Positions 24,472-35,347 are shown, counted from the first letter of the stretch. The stretch is 64,000 bases of DNA from Uranotaenia lowii (GCF_029784155.1 NC_073691.1:64610839-64674838); one strand, 5' to 3'. Translations and numbers: made by a program. The notes: generated by a model from the letters alone, not told the origin.

Positions 24472-24690
24472 ATGAAGCGTTCAAAATCCTTTTTTATTTT
24501 TGTTTCAATTTTAGTGATTTCTACCGCATTGTGTCATTCCGGACTTTTATCAACGATGCAGTTGGCACAACAGTCATTAATAAACTTATCTTTAACAATT
24601 GTGTTTGATGTTTATTCTTGGGCCCGAACTCACGGACATAATCTCAGGAGGCAATAGACCACCTGAGCTATGTATATCACAAAGCTGGTT
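24472..24690 (-). mobile_element. tRNA-derived SINE, copy 2
   Basis: On the minus strand TAGCTCAGGTGGTCTATTG (A box) and GAGTTCGGGCCC (B box) are followed by the same body as the SINE at 15556-15765, including GCCAACTGCATCGTTGAT. The two copies differ at many sites, so they are old insertions. Confidence 0.62.
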
Positions 24691-25950
24691 CTTCCTACGG
24701 CCCTAACCTAGCGTGAAATATTTTTGATACCAATGGCATTGCAATGCCATGAAAAGATGCGGATTTTTGAGCACTTAAACTTTGCTAAACTAACATAATC
24801 TTTGTATGTATAATCATGTAAAGAGCTATTCACGGTTTAATCCATAATAAAAATCACAATTAAGGATTTTTTATTTAATTTGTCATACTCGTCTTAATAA
24901 ATACCTACTTTGAAATCAAAACACTTGCAAAAAAGACTTAAATGGGTTAAAGAAACATCAGAAGGCTATATGCTGAATTTGAGCTGAATCTGACAACGGA
25001 AAAGAGTTGCACTGAATCTCAAGTGTAAAGGGGTTCTGAGACAGTGTGTTCTGATGAAGCATAAAAAACCGGGTATTCATCATTTTTTTTGCCAATCGAT
25101 TGCTTAATTATGTTGATTTTATTAAAAAATTTATTAAGACTAACATTCCACCTGAAGACTACAACTCAATTGGACTTAAAGCAAAAAAGTTATGGCTGTT
25201 CAAAGATTGTATTTTGGTCGCATATTGTCCTGTAAAACGCAATGAGTAAAATGTACTCTCCAATAAAAATAAAAGAAAAAATAAAAGTACATTTAAAAAT
25301 TGACATTTAGGTCAGATAAATGAAGACCCTATTTATCTTATCTACAACAACTACCACACAAGTATTGTTGGAATTTATCACCAGGTTAACTTTCTTCCCC
25401 CAAGCTCGTGACAATCCGGCTCAGTGATCTTCGTTTTGCTTCATTTCCGAACAAGTACTCCTGCTTGCTACTCCTTTTTGCGATTCTCCGAGCCACCACG
25501 GCCCCTGAATCCTCCTGCATTCATGCCCTTCCCCGTTCGAGTAAGCCAGACAGGTCCGGCTTTTCTGGAATGATATCTCGGAATGTTCCGAAATGACGTG
25601 CAAAAAACTTCGAAGCTCTGTGTTTTTCCAGCTCGATTCAGGTAAACTTTACCTTGCTGTGAGGTGAGTTTAAATTCGAAGAGGTAGAAGTTATCTTTTT
25701 GGCTTCCACGAGAGTTCACCTTGCTATCTTCTCAAATATTGACTATGGAATATTTTCCATGAAAGGGTATTTAAAGTGGATACGAAAAACAGAATTTAAA
25801 AAGCGAAAAACTATGCACTGAATTGCGTTGAAACTGAAGGAGCCTCATGAACGCACTTTTTTTTTCAATACGCCACTGTCAAAAGTTTGAAAAAAATTAT
25901 TTTGTCGTATACCAGTTCGATGTTTTAAATTTAAGATATCCTTTTAAGCC
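24691..25950. other. Intergenic; one GC-richer stretch of unknown nature
   Basis: A GC-richer segment at about 25390-25730 contains an open minus-strand frame (25719-25468) ending in a short glycine/arginine stretch (GGFRGRGGSENRKKE), and plus-strand donor-like GAGGTGAGTTT near 25659. I cannot identify it. It may be an exon fragment. The rest shows nothing. Confidence 0.35.
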
Positions 25951-26690
25951 TTTTTTGTCTTTTTTGTCTTTTTTGTCTTTTTTGTCTTTTTTGTCTTTTT
26001 TGTCTTTTTTGTCTTTTTTGTCTTTTTTGTCTTTTTTGTCTTTTTTGTCTTTTTTGTCTTTTTTGTCTTTTTTGTCTTTTTTGTCTTTTTTGTCTTTTTT
26101 GTCTTTTTTGTCTTTTTTGTCTTTTTTGTCTTTTTTGTCTTTTTTGTCTTTTTTGTCTTTTTTGTCTTTTTTGTCTTTTTTGTCTTTTTTGTCTTTTTTG
26201 TCTTTTTTGTCTTTTTTGTCTTTTTTGTCTTTTTTGTCTTTTTTGTCTTTTTTGTCTTTTTTGTCTTTTATGTCTTTTTTGTCTTTTTTGTCTTTTTTGT
26301 CTTTTTTGTCTTTTTTGTCTTTTTTGTCTTTTTTGTCTTTTTTGTCTTTTTTGTCTTTTTTGTCTTTTTTGTCTTTTTTGTCTTTTTTGTCTTTTTTGTC
26401 TTTTTTGTCTTTTTTGTCTTTTTTGTCTTTTTTGTCTTTTTTGTCTTTTTTGTCTTTTTTGTCTTTTTTGTCTTTTTTGTCTTTTTTGTCTTTTTTGTCT
26501 TTTTTGTCTTTTTTGTCTTTTTTGTCTTTTTTGTCTTTTTTGTCTTTTTTGTCTTTTTTGTCTTTTTTGTCTTTTTTGTCTTTTTTGTCTTTTTTGTCTT
26601 TTTTGTCTTTTTTGTCTTTTTTGTCTTTTTTGTCTTTTTTGTCTTTTTTGTCTTTTTTGTCTTTTTTGTCTTTTTTGTCTTTTTTGTCTT
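25951..26690. repeat. 9-bp satellite (TTTTTTGTC)n, left block
   Basis: About 82 units of TTTTTTGTC, almost perfect (one TTTTATGTC variant near 26267). The period of 9 keeps several frames open on both strands (SFL and KDK-type frames); these are not genes. The array is cut at 26690 by an LTR. Confidence 0.95.
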
Positions 26691-27197
26691 TGTTGTCCCC
26701 TTGATTCGTGAGCTGAGCCAGGTGTAAGATCACTTCCTATGCATGCAGGAATGCTTAAGCCGTAGTTTTTTTTCGCCGACACTAGATTCTATCGTTGGAG
26801 ATGATAGACCTTATGGTCGTTGCATTCAAGGGCGTTTACACAGCAATGGACACACGTAATTCCACTAATTTTGGTATCGTTCTACTCAGCAAACTTTCGC
26901 GCATCTAACCAGGTAAATTTTCTTCGATTTGTTGATAAAAATCAAAATGTAAAGTACTACGATAGAATTTATAAGAAAACTGTATTGACCGACAAGAATT
27001 ACACTCGGTACAAGTTGGCGTTTATTGGCTGATGATTTGAGCTAGACTAACTCCCTGAGAGCTGATAACAGTCTCGAAAATTACCTTACGCTCCTATCAC
27101 TCTATTCTCTTATCATTCGATGGTAATATCCACTGAGGGATGTTCAAATTTTAAACGTATAACAGTTGGTGAGATGTGAGTAAGATCGTCGCCAACA
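26691..27197 (-). repeat. Solo LTR of the BEL/Pao element
   Basis: 507 bp, beginning TGTTGTCCCC and ending GCCAACA on the plus strand, with TG...CA ends and short terminal inverted repeats (TGTTG/CAACA). By direct reading it is identical to the two LTRs of the full element at 27671 and 34841. It is flanked by GTCTT on both sides, but the flank is satellite, so this is not proof of a target duplication. The 70-codon frame inside is present in all three LTRs and is not treated as a gene. Confidence 0.93.
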
Positions 27198-27670
27198 GTC
27201 TTTTTTGTCTTTTTTGTCTTTTTTGTCTTTTTTGTCTTTTTTGTCTTTTTTGTCTATTTTGTCTTTTTTGTCTTTTTTGTCTTTTTTGTCTTTTTTGTCT
27301 TTTTTGTCTTTTTTGTCTTTTTTGTCTTTTTTGTCTTTTTTGTCTTTTTTGTCTTTTTTGTCTTTTTTGTCTTTTTTGTCTTTTTTGTCTTTTTTGTCTT
27401 TTTTGTCTTTTTTGTCTTTTTTGTCTTTTTTGTCTTTTTTGTCTTTTTTGTCTTTTTTGTCTTTTTTGTCTTTTTTGTCTTTTTTGTCTTTTTTGTCTTT
27501 TTTGTCTTTTTTGTCTTTTTTGTCTTTTTTGTCTTTTTTGTCTTTTTTGTCTTTTTTGTCTTTTTTGTCTTTTTTGTCTTTTTTGTCTTTTTTGTCTTTT
27601 TTGTCTTTTTTGTCTTTTTTGTCTTTTTTGTCTTTTTTGTCTTTTTTGTCTTTTTTGTCTTTTTTGTCTT
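27198..27670. repeat. 9-bp satellite (TTTTTTGTC)n, middle block
   Basis: About 52 units between the solo LTR and the full BEL element. A variant unit (GTCTATTTT) sits about 55 bp from its left edge. The block at 35348 has the same variant at the same offset, so the left edge of this block duplicates the right flank of the BEL element. Confidence 0.95.
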
Positions 27671-28177
27671 TGTTGTCCCCTTGATTCGTGAGCTGAGCCA
27701 GGTGTAAGATCACTTCCTATGCATGCAGGAATGCTTAAGCCGTAGTTTTTTTTCGCCGACACTAGATTCTATCGTTGGAGATGATAGACCTTATGGTCGT
27801 TGCATTCAAGGGCGTTTACACAGCAATGGACACACGTAATTCCACTAATTTTGGTATCGTTCTACTCAGCAAACTTTCGCGCATCTAACCAGGTAAATTT
27901 TCTTCGATTTGTTGATAAAAATCAAAATGTAAAGTACTACGATAGAATTTATAAGAAAACTGTATTGACCGACAAGAATTACACTCGGTACAAGTTGGCG
28001 TTTATTGGCTGATGATTTGAGCTAGACTAACTCCCTGAGAGCTGATAACAGTCTCGAAAATTACCTTACGCTCCTATCACTCTATTCTCTTATCATTCGA
28101 TGGTAATATCCACTGAGGGATGTTCAAATTTTAAACGTATAACAGTTGGTGAGATGTGAGTAAGATCGTCGCCAACA
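27671..28177 (-). repeat. BEL/Pao 3' LTR
   Basis: The downstream LTR in element orientation, identical to the 5' LTR at 34841-35347. On the minus strand it contains CCAATAAACG (a possible polyadenylation signal) and CTTATAAATT (TATA-like). Confidence 0.95.
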
Positions 28178-28192
28178 TTACCGGCCTCCTTG
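28178..28192 (-). promoter_or_regulatory. BEL/Pao polypurine tract
   Basis: On the minus strand the purine-rich AAGGAGGCCGGTAA directly abuts the 3' LTR, where second-strand synthesis is primed in LTR retrotransposons. Position, more than sequence, supports it. Confidence 0.6.
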
Positions 28193-28243
28193 AACTAGCT
28201 TCAACTAAACTAATATATAAAACTAAACTCAAACTTATTTAAG

Positions 28244-31200
28244 CTATATATAAAATACACATACATTTCTGCCACAACTATTGATGGGGTCTTCATTTTC
28301 CTCCACATCGGCATCATTAAATGGTAAGAAACAAAGTCTATAAACGGAGCGTTTGTAGATGCCATTCGATGTTTTCACGGTGACCACCCTAACGACTCCG
28401 TCGCCGCCCGGGTGAACTGCGATGACTCGTGCCAAGGGCCAACACACTGGTGGGATATTATCTTCTCGGAGAACAGCTATACTCCCAACACGTATTTGAT
28501 TTGGACTGATGTTGTTATGGGATCTCTGCAACTCGGTGAGGTATTCCTTACGCCAACGATCCCAAAAATGCTGGTACATTTGCTGTCTTTGCTGGTAGTG
28601 GGTAAGACGGTTGAGGGGAATGTTTTGGTAGTTTTGGTCAGGCAAATCGGTCATGCGAGAGCCGATCAAAAAATGCGAGGGGGTGAGGGCATCGATATCT
28701 GATGGATCATCTGAGAGAGCAACAATGGGTCTAGAATTGAGGGCAGCGCTTATCTGGACGAGCAAAGTGGTGTAGTCTTCATAAGACATCTGGCGAGAAC
28801 CGATCACTTTTTTTAGAGACGTTTTAACGCTTCGAACTGCTGCTTCCCACAATCCTCCAAAGCTGGGTGCACGAGGAGGAATAAATTTCCATTCGATTCC
28901 TTGCTGTGCGAATTCATTCGAAATGGTGTTTTGAGTTATTTTCAACCGCAACATCTCATACAGCTCTTTTAATTCTCGCTTTGCACCTACAAAGGTTGTG
29001 CCGTTGTCGGAATGTATTTCAGAAGGAATTCCATGGTGGCCAATAAATCTACGGAAAGCTGATAGGAACGACGTTGTAGTTAAATCGCCCACGAGTTCAA
29101 GGTGAAGAGCTTTTGTTGTGAAGCACACAAAAACAGCGATGTAGCATTTGGGAGAGGCAGCTCGACGATGGGGTGGCTTTAGAAAAAATGGTCCACAATA
29201 ATCAACGCCTGTGAACTGGAATGGCTTACTGGATCGAACTCTTATATTTGGAAGCTGCCCAGTCGGCTGTTGTGTTGGGATTGGGTTGGCTCTGAAGCAC
29301 TTGTGACATTTGCGTAACTCTTGTTTGATAACTCTTTTACCATGAATTGGCCAATATTCCTGCCTAAGCACTGAAAGAGTCAGTTTTTGGCTGCCGTGGA
29401 GTGTTTTCAGGTGATAATATTCTACAATCAATGTGGTGAGGGGATGCGAGGGCGGTAGTACAGCTGGATGTTTTGCGGAATACAGTTCTTCGGAATTTCT
29501 CAGACGTCCTCCCACGCGTACAATACCTTCGGGATCTAAAAATGGTTGCAGCAGTTTGAGTGGTGATTTTTGCGGAACGGTGCGATGCATTTGAAGGCTT
29601 TTAACTTCTTCATTGTATTGCTCCCTCTGTGCAATTTTTAACAAGACTATCTGAGCCTTATTGATTTCTTCGACAGTCAAGAATGGAGCTCGATTACGCT
29701 GGAGGCGGTGCCTAGAATTATTAACGAATCGAATACAGTAAGCGGTTATTCGTAATAATTTTGGAAAGTTGTTTGTTATTGTAAAAAAGCAATCGGGCTG
29801 GTATGCAGAACAAATGGCGTATACATTTTTTCGCATCTCCATGTCTGATATTTCTGGTACAAATGTGTTTTCCTCGATGGGCCAATTTTGTTCTTCTTCC
29901 ATTAACCACTCGGGTCCGTTTCTCCACAGGCGACTTGCTAGGAAATCCGCTACAGGAAGGCCTCGTGAAACCAAATCGGCTGGATTTTCTTTTCCAGCAA
30001 TGTGATACCATTTATGTCGATATGTGTGAGTTTGGATGCAGGACACACGATTTGCAACGAAGGTCTGCCAGGTGTTCGGCTGTGCCTTCAACCAGTTGAG
30101 TACGATTGTAGAATCCGACCAGAATACCGACCTAACAGAGTCCATATCCAGTGCCTTAACGATTTTGTAATGCAGAATAGCAGCTTCTTTAGCAGCACAC
30201 AATTCCAATCTTGGTAGGGTTAATCTTTTTAAAGGAGCAACTCTAGATTTAGCAGATAGAAGCGAAACACATATTTTTCCCTCGAAATCGATTGTTCTTG
30301 CGTAAACGCAAGCTCCGTAGGCTAGCTGGGATGCATCAGCAAAGCAGTGCAATTGAACTTCTTTTGAAAGGGGGGCAAAGGCAAATCGATTTAACCGTAA
30401 ATCCTTCAGATGTGGTAACCCTTCGTAAAATGTTTTCCATTTATTATTCACGTGAGTCGGAACTGGTTCGTCCCAGCCAGTTTGAAGAAGTGCTAATTCT
30501 TGCATAATTATCTTTGCACTCACTATAACAGGAGCAATTAAACCTAGCGGATCAAATAGTTTGGCGATGGCTGATAGTATTTGTCTTCTTGTCCAAATTT
30601 CAGTTATATGTTGAATATCATTAACAAACCGCAATTCATCGGCACAAGGATCCCAGGATATTCCTAAAGTTTTAACTGCCTCATTAGGACTGAACTCGAA
30701 GGTTACTGTCAAATTTGTTCCTAGCATTTCGATGGGTAGATCGCGTAGAACTTCCGGTTTGTTAGAACAAATCTTCCTCAAAGCAAAACCACCTTTTTTC
30801 ATAAGCGCAATAAGCTGATCCCTCAATTCAATTGCCTCTTCCACAGTTGCCGCGCCGGTTATGGCATCATCTACATAGAAATCGTGTTCCAAAACATTTC
30901 GAGCTGCTGGAAAATTTTCACCTTCGTCGATTGCTAATTGCTTTAGGCACCTTGTGGCCAAAAAGGATGATGACGTTAATCCATATGTTACGGTAGTGAG
31001 CTCAAAAACTTGTATTGGATCATCCTGAGAAAAGCGCCAAAAAATTCTTTGCAAAGAGTAATCATCTGGGTGAAGCTGCACTTGTCGATACATTTTCTCC
31101 ACGTCCCCTACTAAAGCCACTTCATGTTTTCGGAAGCGGAGTAGTAGGTTGAGGAGCTCATCCTGAATAATGGGACCCTTCAATAAACAATCGTTCAAAG

Positions 31201-31441
31201 AATATCCACTCGAAGTGCGCGCTGATCCATCGAAAACAACACGCACTTTTGTCGTTGTGCTTGACTCCTTAACAACAGCGTGGTGCGGAAGATAATAAAC
31301 ATTGCGTTTATAATTTCCACCATTCTCCACCGTCAATGCTTCACCAGAAATTTTTCTCATATGTCCAAGCGCCAAATATTCCTCCATGAACTTGTGATAC
31401 TGTTCTTTCATTTCGGGATTTCGCTCTAGTTGACCTTCCAA
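28244..31441 (-). CDS. pol: BEL/Pao pol: reverse transcriptase, RNase H, integrase
   Basis: Open frame of 1,065 codons, the main part of pol. Reverse transcriptase occupies about residues 50-250, with motif A (LVGDVEKMY), motif B (TYGLTSSSFLATRCL) and the active-site YVDD near residues 189-192. RNase H follows, with acidic positions in FADASQLAYGA, LELCAAKEA and FWSDST. A histidine/cysteine zinc-binding module (YHLKTLHG ... CHKC) precedes the integrase core, whose D-D-E triad is in VDYCGPF, HSDNGTTF and FGGLWEAAV. A DUF5641-like C-terminus completes it. The first residue listed is not a real start: the frame continues upstream into protease, separated only by an in-frame TGA at about 31490. 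This part is intact and would be enzymatically complete if expressed with the upstream frame. Confidence 0.93.
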   Translation of the reverse strand: MEGQLERNPEMKEQYHKFMEEYLALGHMRKISGEALTVENGGNYKRNVYYLPHHAVVKESSTTTKVRVVFDGSARTSSGYSLNDCLLKGPIIQDELLNLLLRFRKHEVALVGDVEKMYRQVQLHPDDYSLQRIFWRFSQDDPIQVFELTTVTYGLTSSSFLATRCLKQLAIDEGENFPAARNVLEHDFYVDDAITGAATVEEAIELRDQLIALMKKGGFALRKICSNKPEVLRDLPIEMLGTNLTVTFEFSPNEAVKTLGISWDPCADELRFVNDIQHITEIWTRRQILSAIAKLFDPLGLIAPVIVSAKIIMQELALLQTGWDEPVPTHVNNKWKTFYEGLPHLKDLRLNRFAFAPLSKEVQLHCFADASQLAYGACVYARTIDFEGKICVSLLSAKSRVAPLKRLTLPRLELCAAKEAAILHYKIVKALDMDSVRSVFWSDSTIVLNWLKAQPNTWQTFVANRVSCIQTHTYRHKWYHIAGKENPADLVSRGLPVADFLASRLWRNGPEWLMEEEQNWPIEENTFVPEISDMEMRKNVYAICSAYQPDCFFTITNNFPKLLRITAYCIRFVNNSRHRLQRNRAPFLTVEEINKAQIVLLKIAQREQYNEEVKSLQMHRTVPQKSPLKLLQPFLDPEGIVRVGGRLRNSEELYSAKHPAVLPPSHPLTTLIVEYYHLKTLHGSQKLTLSVLRQEYWPIHGKRVIKQELRKCHKCFRANPIPTQQPTGQLPNIRVRSSKPFQFTGVDYCGPFFLKPPHRRAASPKCYIAVFVCFTTKALHLELVGDLTTTSFLSAFRRFIGHHGIPSEIHSDNGTTFVGAKRELKELYEMLRLKITQNTISNEFAQQGIEWKFIPPRAPSFGGLWEAAVRSVKTSLKKVIGSRQMSYEDYTTLLVQISAALNSRPIVALSDDPSDIDALTPSHFLIGSRMTDLPDQNYQNIPLNRLTHYQQRQQMYQHFWDRWRKEYLTELQRSHNNISPNQIRVGSIAVLREDNIPPVCWPLARVIAVHPGGDGVVRVVTVKTSNGIYKRSVYRLCFLPFNDADVEENEDPINSCGRNVCVFYI

Positions 31442-31468
31442 TTTCTTAAAACGCTGTAAGGTGTCGTA

Positions 31469-32386
31469 TCACGACTCACCTAACATTCGATCCCAAGTAA
31501 CTTGTTTCGGTAATCTTACTACATATCTCCCATTCTCATTTCTTCCATGAGACATTTGAAAATTTTCTTCGCAATCCTGCTCTTCCTTCGACCAAACGGG
31601 CCGATCACCCAAACATTCCACTGTCCAAAATTTTTCGAGTAAATTTTCCAAATTTTCCGATGAAGTTGCAACGTTGCATCTAACCGTGGATCCAGATGGT
31701 ACGGAAATTCCCCCAGATACTACCCATCCAAAAACCGTATCTATCAGCACTGGTAATTCCAAATCTAGGGAAATTCGCTTCAGTTCCTTTTGGTAAAGAA
31801 AACGGTAAAAGTGTTCCGCTCCTATAAGTAGATCGATACGATTAGATTTATTAAACTCTGGGTCAGCTAGTTGCAGATGTTGAGGAATATCCCAAGTGGC
31901 AACGTTGATATCGGCAGATGGCAAGTTAGAGGTCACACGTTGAAGAACTAAAAAATCCAGATTGACCTGAAAGTCCGTAATTCTCGAACCGACTGCGGTG
32001 GAAACTGCGTGGTGAGCGTGGGATTCTGATTGACCAACGCCGCAAATGGGAACATTAACAGATCTGCGTTTGAGCTTCAAAGACTGACATAACCTTTCAC
32101 TTATTATATTTGTTTGTGAACCGTTATCAAGTAATGCCCTGGCGAGTTGCTTGCCACCACTGGAATCTCGAATTAGCAAAACTACCGTGGATAAGAAAAT
32201 GCATGATGATCTACCTTTTACTCCGACGTTAAATGATCCCACAGGATTTGGCTGCTCTCGGGATTCCACGATTTCGCTTCCTTCTTCAGTTTCGCTGGAC
32301 ACTACCTGATTCACGCTTGCCTCCGTGTTCGCATTAGAATACCCTGGGTGGATCAGAGAATGGTGTTTTTTCCACAAGAGCGACAT
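31469..32386 (-). pseudogene. BEL/Pao aspartic protease region, closed by a stop
   Basis: A 305-codon frame containing the protease signature ALLDNGSQTNIIS within a DUF1758-type domain. Upstream it begins inside the third zinc knuckle of gag, where a single base is missing from an adenine run (near 32371), putting gag and protease out of register. Downstream it ends at a TGA (about 31470) at the junction with reverse transcriptase, which is in the same frame. In family members gag-pol is usually one continuous frame, so both breaks look like damage or sequence error rather than programmed recoding. Confidence 0.88.
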
Positions 32387-33545
32387 CTGAATCGCGTGTT
32401 ACAATCTCTAGCCCAATGACCACTTCTTAAACAGCTACTACAAAGCCGCTTTGTATTAACAAATTCCAGCCTACTCGATAGATCCAGTTTCAAAAACTTG
32501 TCACAATGTGCGATATAGTGCGAGTTTCCACAAAACAAACATCCCGAATATTTCCGATCCCCTTCCGTAATAGTATGCACAATTGCTCTTTGCCTTCTGA
32601 TTCCCCCTCGATCACTGTTTTCCGAGAAATTTGATGATACTGCGTCCAAAACTTGAGTTCGTCTTTCCAAAAAGCTAACCAGATCCAAAAAGAGGGGTTC
32701 TCCAAATTTGCAGAAAAATCTTCCCAGAGTTGTAACGTCCCGATATCCAATTTTGAACTCATCCAGAATACTATCATTGCTCCCCACTGATCAACGTTCT
32801 CCCCAAGTTGCTTAAGTATTTTCAGCCGTTGCTCAAATTCATCAACCAGTGCGTGGATAGTAGTCGAATTTGCGTGTTGGATTTTGGGAAACTCCATAAT
32901 TGCCTGCAAGTGCCTTTTTTTTAGAAGCTTTTCATTAGAATAGCGTTTTGAAACCGTTTCCCAGGCGATGCTATAGTTTTCATTTGTAAGCGTCAACGAT
33001 TCAATTAATTTGGATGCCTCACCTTTCAATGCAGATTTCAAGTAATGAAATTTTTGTACATCACTCAGTTCTAAAGAGTCGTGAATGAGGGAAACAAACG
33101 TGGCTTTGAATGAGAGCCAGTTTTGATAGTCGCCATCGAAGTCTGGAATGGAAATCTGTGGTAATCTCACACCAGTGTGGAAACCCAAAGTAGTGCTGTG
33201 CCTCGCCATCGATTGATCAAAATGTGAAGACGGAACAGATGCTGACATCGGCGCAGTAGATGGTGCTGGAAGTTTTGCCAACAGCGCAGACCGAAGCTCA
33301 AAATATAAATTCTCAAATCTAGCTGATGCCTCATAGCTTTTTGCCTCGAACTCTCCTGCAACATCTAAATCAGTGATAGCATCCTGCAGGTTTTCAAATT
33401 TTGTATATTTTTCGTCCAATTTTTCTATCCTCGATTGAACTTGCCCTTGTTTAGTATCGTCGTAATTGTCCAAAAATTGACTAACCGTTCTCAGAGTTTC
33501 GAAAAGACGCTGCCTCTTTCTCAAAGATTCCTTTAGTTCTTCCAT
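32353..33545 (-). pseudogene. gag: BEL/Pao gag with one frameshift
   Basis: The start ATG at 33545 heads a frame with an N-terminal coiled-coil-like region (residues 1-70) and a capsid-like region beginning around LPQISIPDFDGDYQNW. The frame then changes at a short T run near 32692 (one base short) and continues as the nucleocapsid part with zinc knuckles CLFCGNSHYIAHC and CSSCLRSGHWARDC. A third knuckle is cut by the next frameshift. Gag would form the particle and package the RNA. A splice-acceptor-like site lies 29 bases upstream of the start. Confidence 0.9.
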
Positions 33546-33573
33546 TGCCTACCAAATTCCCAACCACTACCAG

Positions 33574-33588
33574 ACTAGCAAAGAAAAT
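33574..33588 (-). promoter_or_regulatory. Candidate splice acceptor just upstream of gag
   Basis: On the minus strand a pyrimidine-rich TTTTCTTTGCTAG ends at 33575, 29 bases before the gag ATG. Together with the repeated donor motifs in the leader it could remove most of the leader from the messenger RNA. No transcript data are available here. Confidence 0.4.
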
Positions 33589-33623
33589 CTCGATTCAAAA
33601 CCGGAAATGAAAACAAGAAAACC

Positions 33624-34491
33624 AAGGAAGTACCGCCTTTTAACGTAGAGCTGATTGGACAGGCACTCACCTGAGGCCTACCGTTATTAGGCCTTGTATT
33701 TTTTCAAATCAGCTCAGCTCGTAGGATCACCACCTCAGAATGTTATAAGGGCTCACCGAAAAAAAGAGAAAACAAAAAATCCCAGGAAGTACCGCCTAAA
33801 GCTGGAAAATTTATTGGACAGGCACTCACCTGAGGCCTGTTCAAATTAGGCCTTGATTTTGTTTAAGCAGCAGCTTCCGGCCTCCGTCAGGACAAGATTC
33901 TATTGTTACTCCTTGAATTTTGTTGTATATCTCAGATTAAGCTTGGGAGCACACTTCACCCAAAAATTGAAGGATATCGATTTCAGGCAGCCTTTGATCC
34001 CTTCGTTTTCTTGTTTGATGGACACCACCTTTGTTATTTACTTGACTGTCGGTTTCCTCGTTGTATTCTCCCACTCGTGATCGCCGCTCGTAACGTTGTT
34101 TATACACCGAGAATGAAAAATGAATTTCCCAGGAAGCACCAATCAAGCACCTTAAAATGTTGGACAGACACTCACCTGATGCCTGTTTCAATCAAGCCTT
34201 GTATTCATATGTTACTCGAACATCCAAAAGATATCGGCATCCAAGCATATCCAATTTATCGAGTCAGTTTGTTGTCAGAGTCTTGATCGTCAAACGTGTG
34301 AATTCCTTGCGGTTGCCCGTTTGATGGTATGAACAAATAGATGCTCGAAGATCACCGCATCAGCATTATTGGAATCCAATGCTCGTTTATTACATGAAAT
34401 GTAGATAAAAATCCCAGGTAACACCACTTAACATGCAGTATATGGTTGGACAGGCACTCACCTGAGGCCTGTAGTTCCAAGGCCTTGTACT
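33624..34491 (-). repeat. Four degenerate leader repeats with hairpin and splice-donor motif
   Basis: Units of about 78 bp lie at 33624-33702, 33781-33859, 34128-34203 and 34412-34491. In element orientation each contains AAGGCCT or similar, then ACAGGC...CAGGTGAGT...GCCTGT, then GGTACTTCC-like sequence. CAGGTGAGT is a strong 5' splice-site match, present unchanged in all four (33665-33673, 33824-33832, 34170-34178, 34456-34464). The flanking bases form a stem that is kept in unit 3 by a G-U pair. The repeats lie between the primer-binding site and gag. Confidence 0.85.
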
Positions 34492-34817
34492 TTAAATATC
34501 CTTTCTCTCGTGCTGTAAGCCAGTTGCAAATAGTAATCTCAGTCAGCTTCAAAAGGTAGGTTGCTGTGGCCCACTTAGTTTAGGCCCTGAAAATTCGATC
34601 TCGAGCTTTGACCAGATGCTTATCCTTTAGGTTTTCATGCAAAATGGTGTCGACTGCCAGAGCATGCAAATTGATGGCTGACGATGCGGGTGAAATATTT
34701 CATATAACAATGAAGTAATGCAACTGCAATTCAATGGCGATTGGCGCTAAAACTTGGCTTGGCCAGGAACAATAGTTGATCGAATACAAAGGATACCAGT
34801 ATCAAGCTCAGCCGCAT

Positions 34818-34835
34818 ATCCTGGTCACGGCACCA
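34818..34835 (-). promoter_or_regulatory. BEL/Pao tRNA primer-binding site
   Basis: Five bases inside the 5' LTR, minus strand TGGTGCCGTGACCAGGAT. The plus strand therefore reads ATCCTGGTCACGGCACCA, the 3' tail of a tRNA ending in CCA. I did not identify the isoacceptor. Confidence 0.75.
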
Positions 34836-34840
34836 TAAAA

Positions 34841-35347
34841 TGTTGTCCCCTTGATTCGTGAGCTGAGCCAGGTGTAAGATCACTTCCTATGCATGCAGGA
34901 ATGCTTAAGCCGTAGTTTTTTTTCGCCGACACTAGATTCTATCGTTGGAGATGATAGACCTTATGGTCGTTGCATTCAAGGGCGTTTACACAGCAATGGA
35001 CACACGTAATTCCACTAATTTTGGTATCGTTCTACTCAGCAAACTTTCGCGCATCTAACCAGGTAAATTTTCTTCGATTTGTTGATAAAAATCAAAATGT
35101 AAAGTACTACGATAGAATTTATAAGAAAACTGTATTGACCGACAAGAATTACACTCGGTACAAGTTGGCGTTTATTGGCTGATGATTTGAGCTAGACTAA
35201 CTCCCTGAGAGCTGATAACAGTCTCGAAAATTACCTTACGCTCCTATCACTCTATTCTCTTATCATTCGATGGTAATATCCACTGAGGGATGTTCAAATT
35301 TTAAACGTATAACAGTTGGTGAGATGTGAGTAAGATCGTCGCCAACA
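34841..35347 (-). repeat. BEL/Pao 5' LTR
   Basis: 507 bp, identical to the LTRs at 27671 and 26691, beginning TGTTGTCC and ending GCCAACA on the plus strand. In element orientation it would carry the promoter. Confidence 0.95.

Larger units (their letters stand above)
27671..35347 (-). mobile_element. BEL/Pao LTR retrotransposon, full length, recently inserted
   Basis: A 7,677-bp element on the minus strand with two identical 507-bp LTRs. In transcription order it has a primer-binding site, a 1.3 kb leader with four hairpin repeats, gag, aspartic protease, reverse transcriptase, RNase H, integrase and a polypurine tract. Pol domain order (PR-RT-RH-IN) and the DUF1758-type protease identify BEL/Pao. 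Identical LTRs imply insertion recently enough that no substitutions have accumulated. The coding frame nevertheless has two single-base deletions and one stop codon (see the parts). The target site is the 9-bp satellite; the flanking GTCTT repeat is compatible with a 5-bp duplication. Confidence 0.95.

Noticed and set aside
25847..26782. Long open frames of 280+ codons (SFL, KDK or RQK repeats) on both strands
   Set aside because: They are produced by the 9-bp TTTTTTGTC period, which lacks stops in several frames. The same applies at 27144-27762 and 35326-35814.
26820..27032. 70-codon frame identical at 26820, 27800 and 34970
   Set aside because: It lies inside the 507-bp LTRs on the antisense strand of the element; its triplication only reflects the LTR copies.
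29769..30507. Several plus-strand frames of 70-98 codons
   Set aside because: Antisense shadows of the BEL pol gene.
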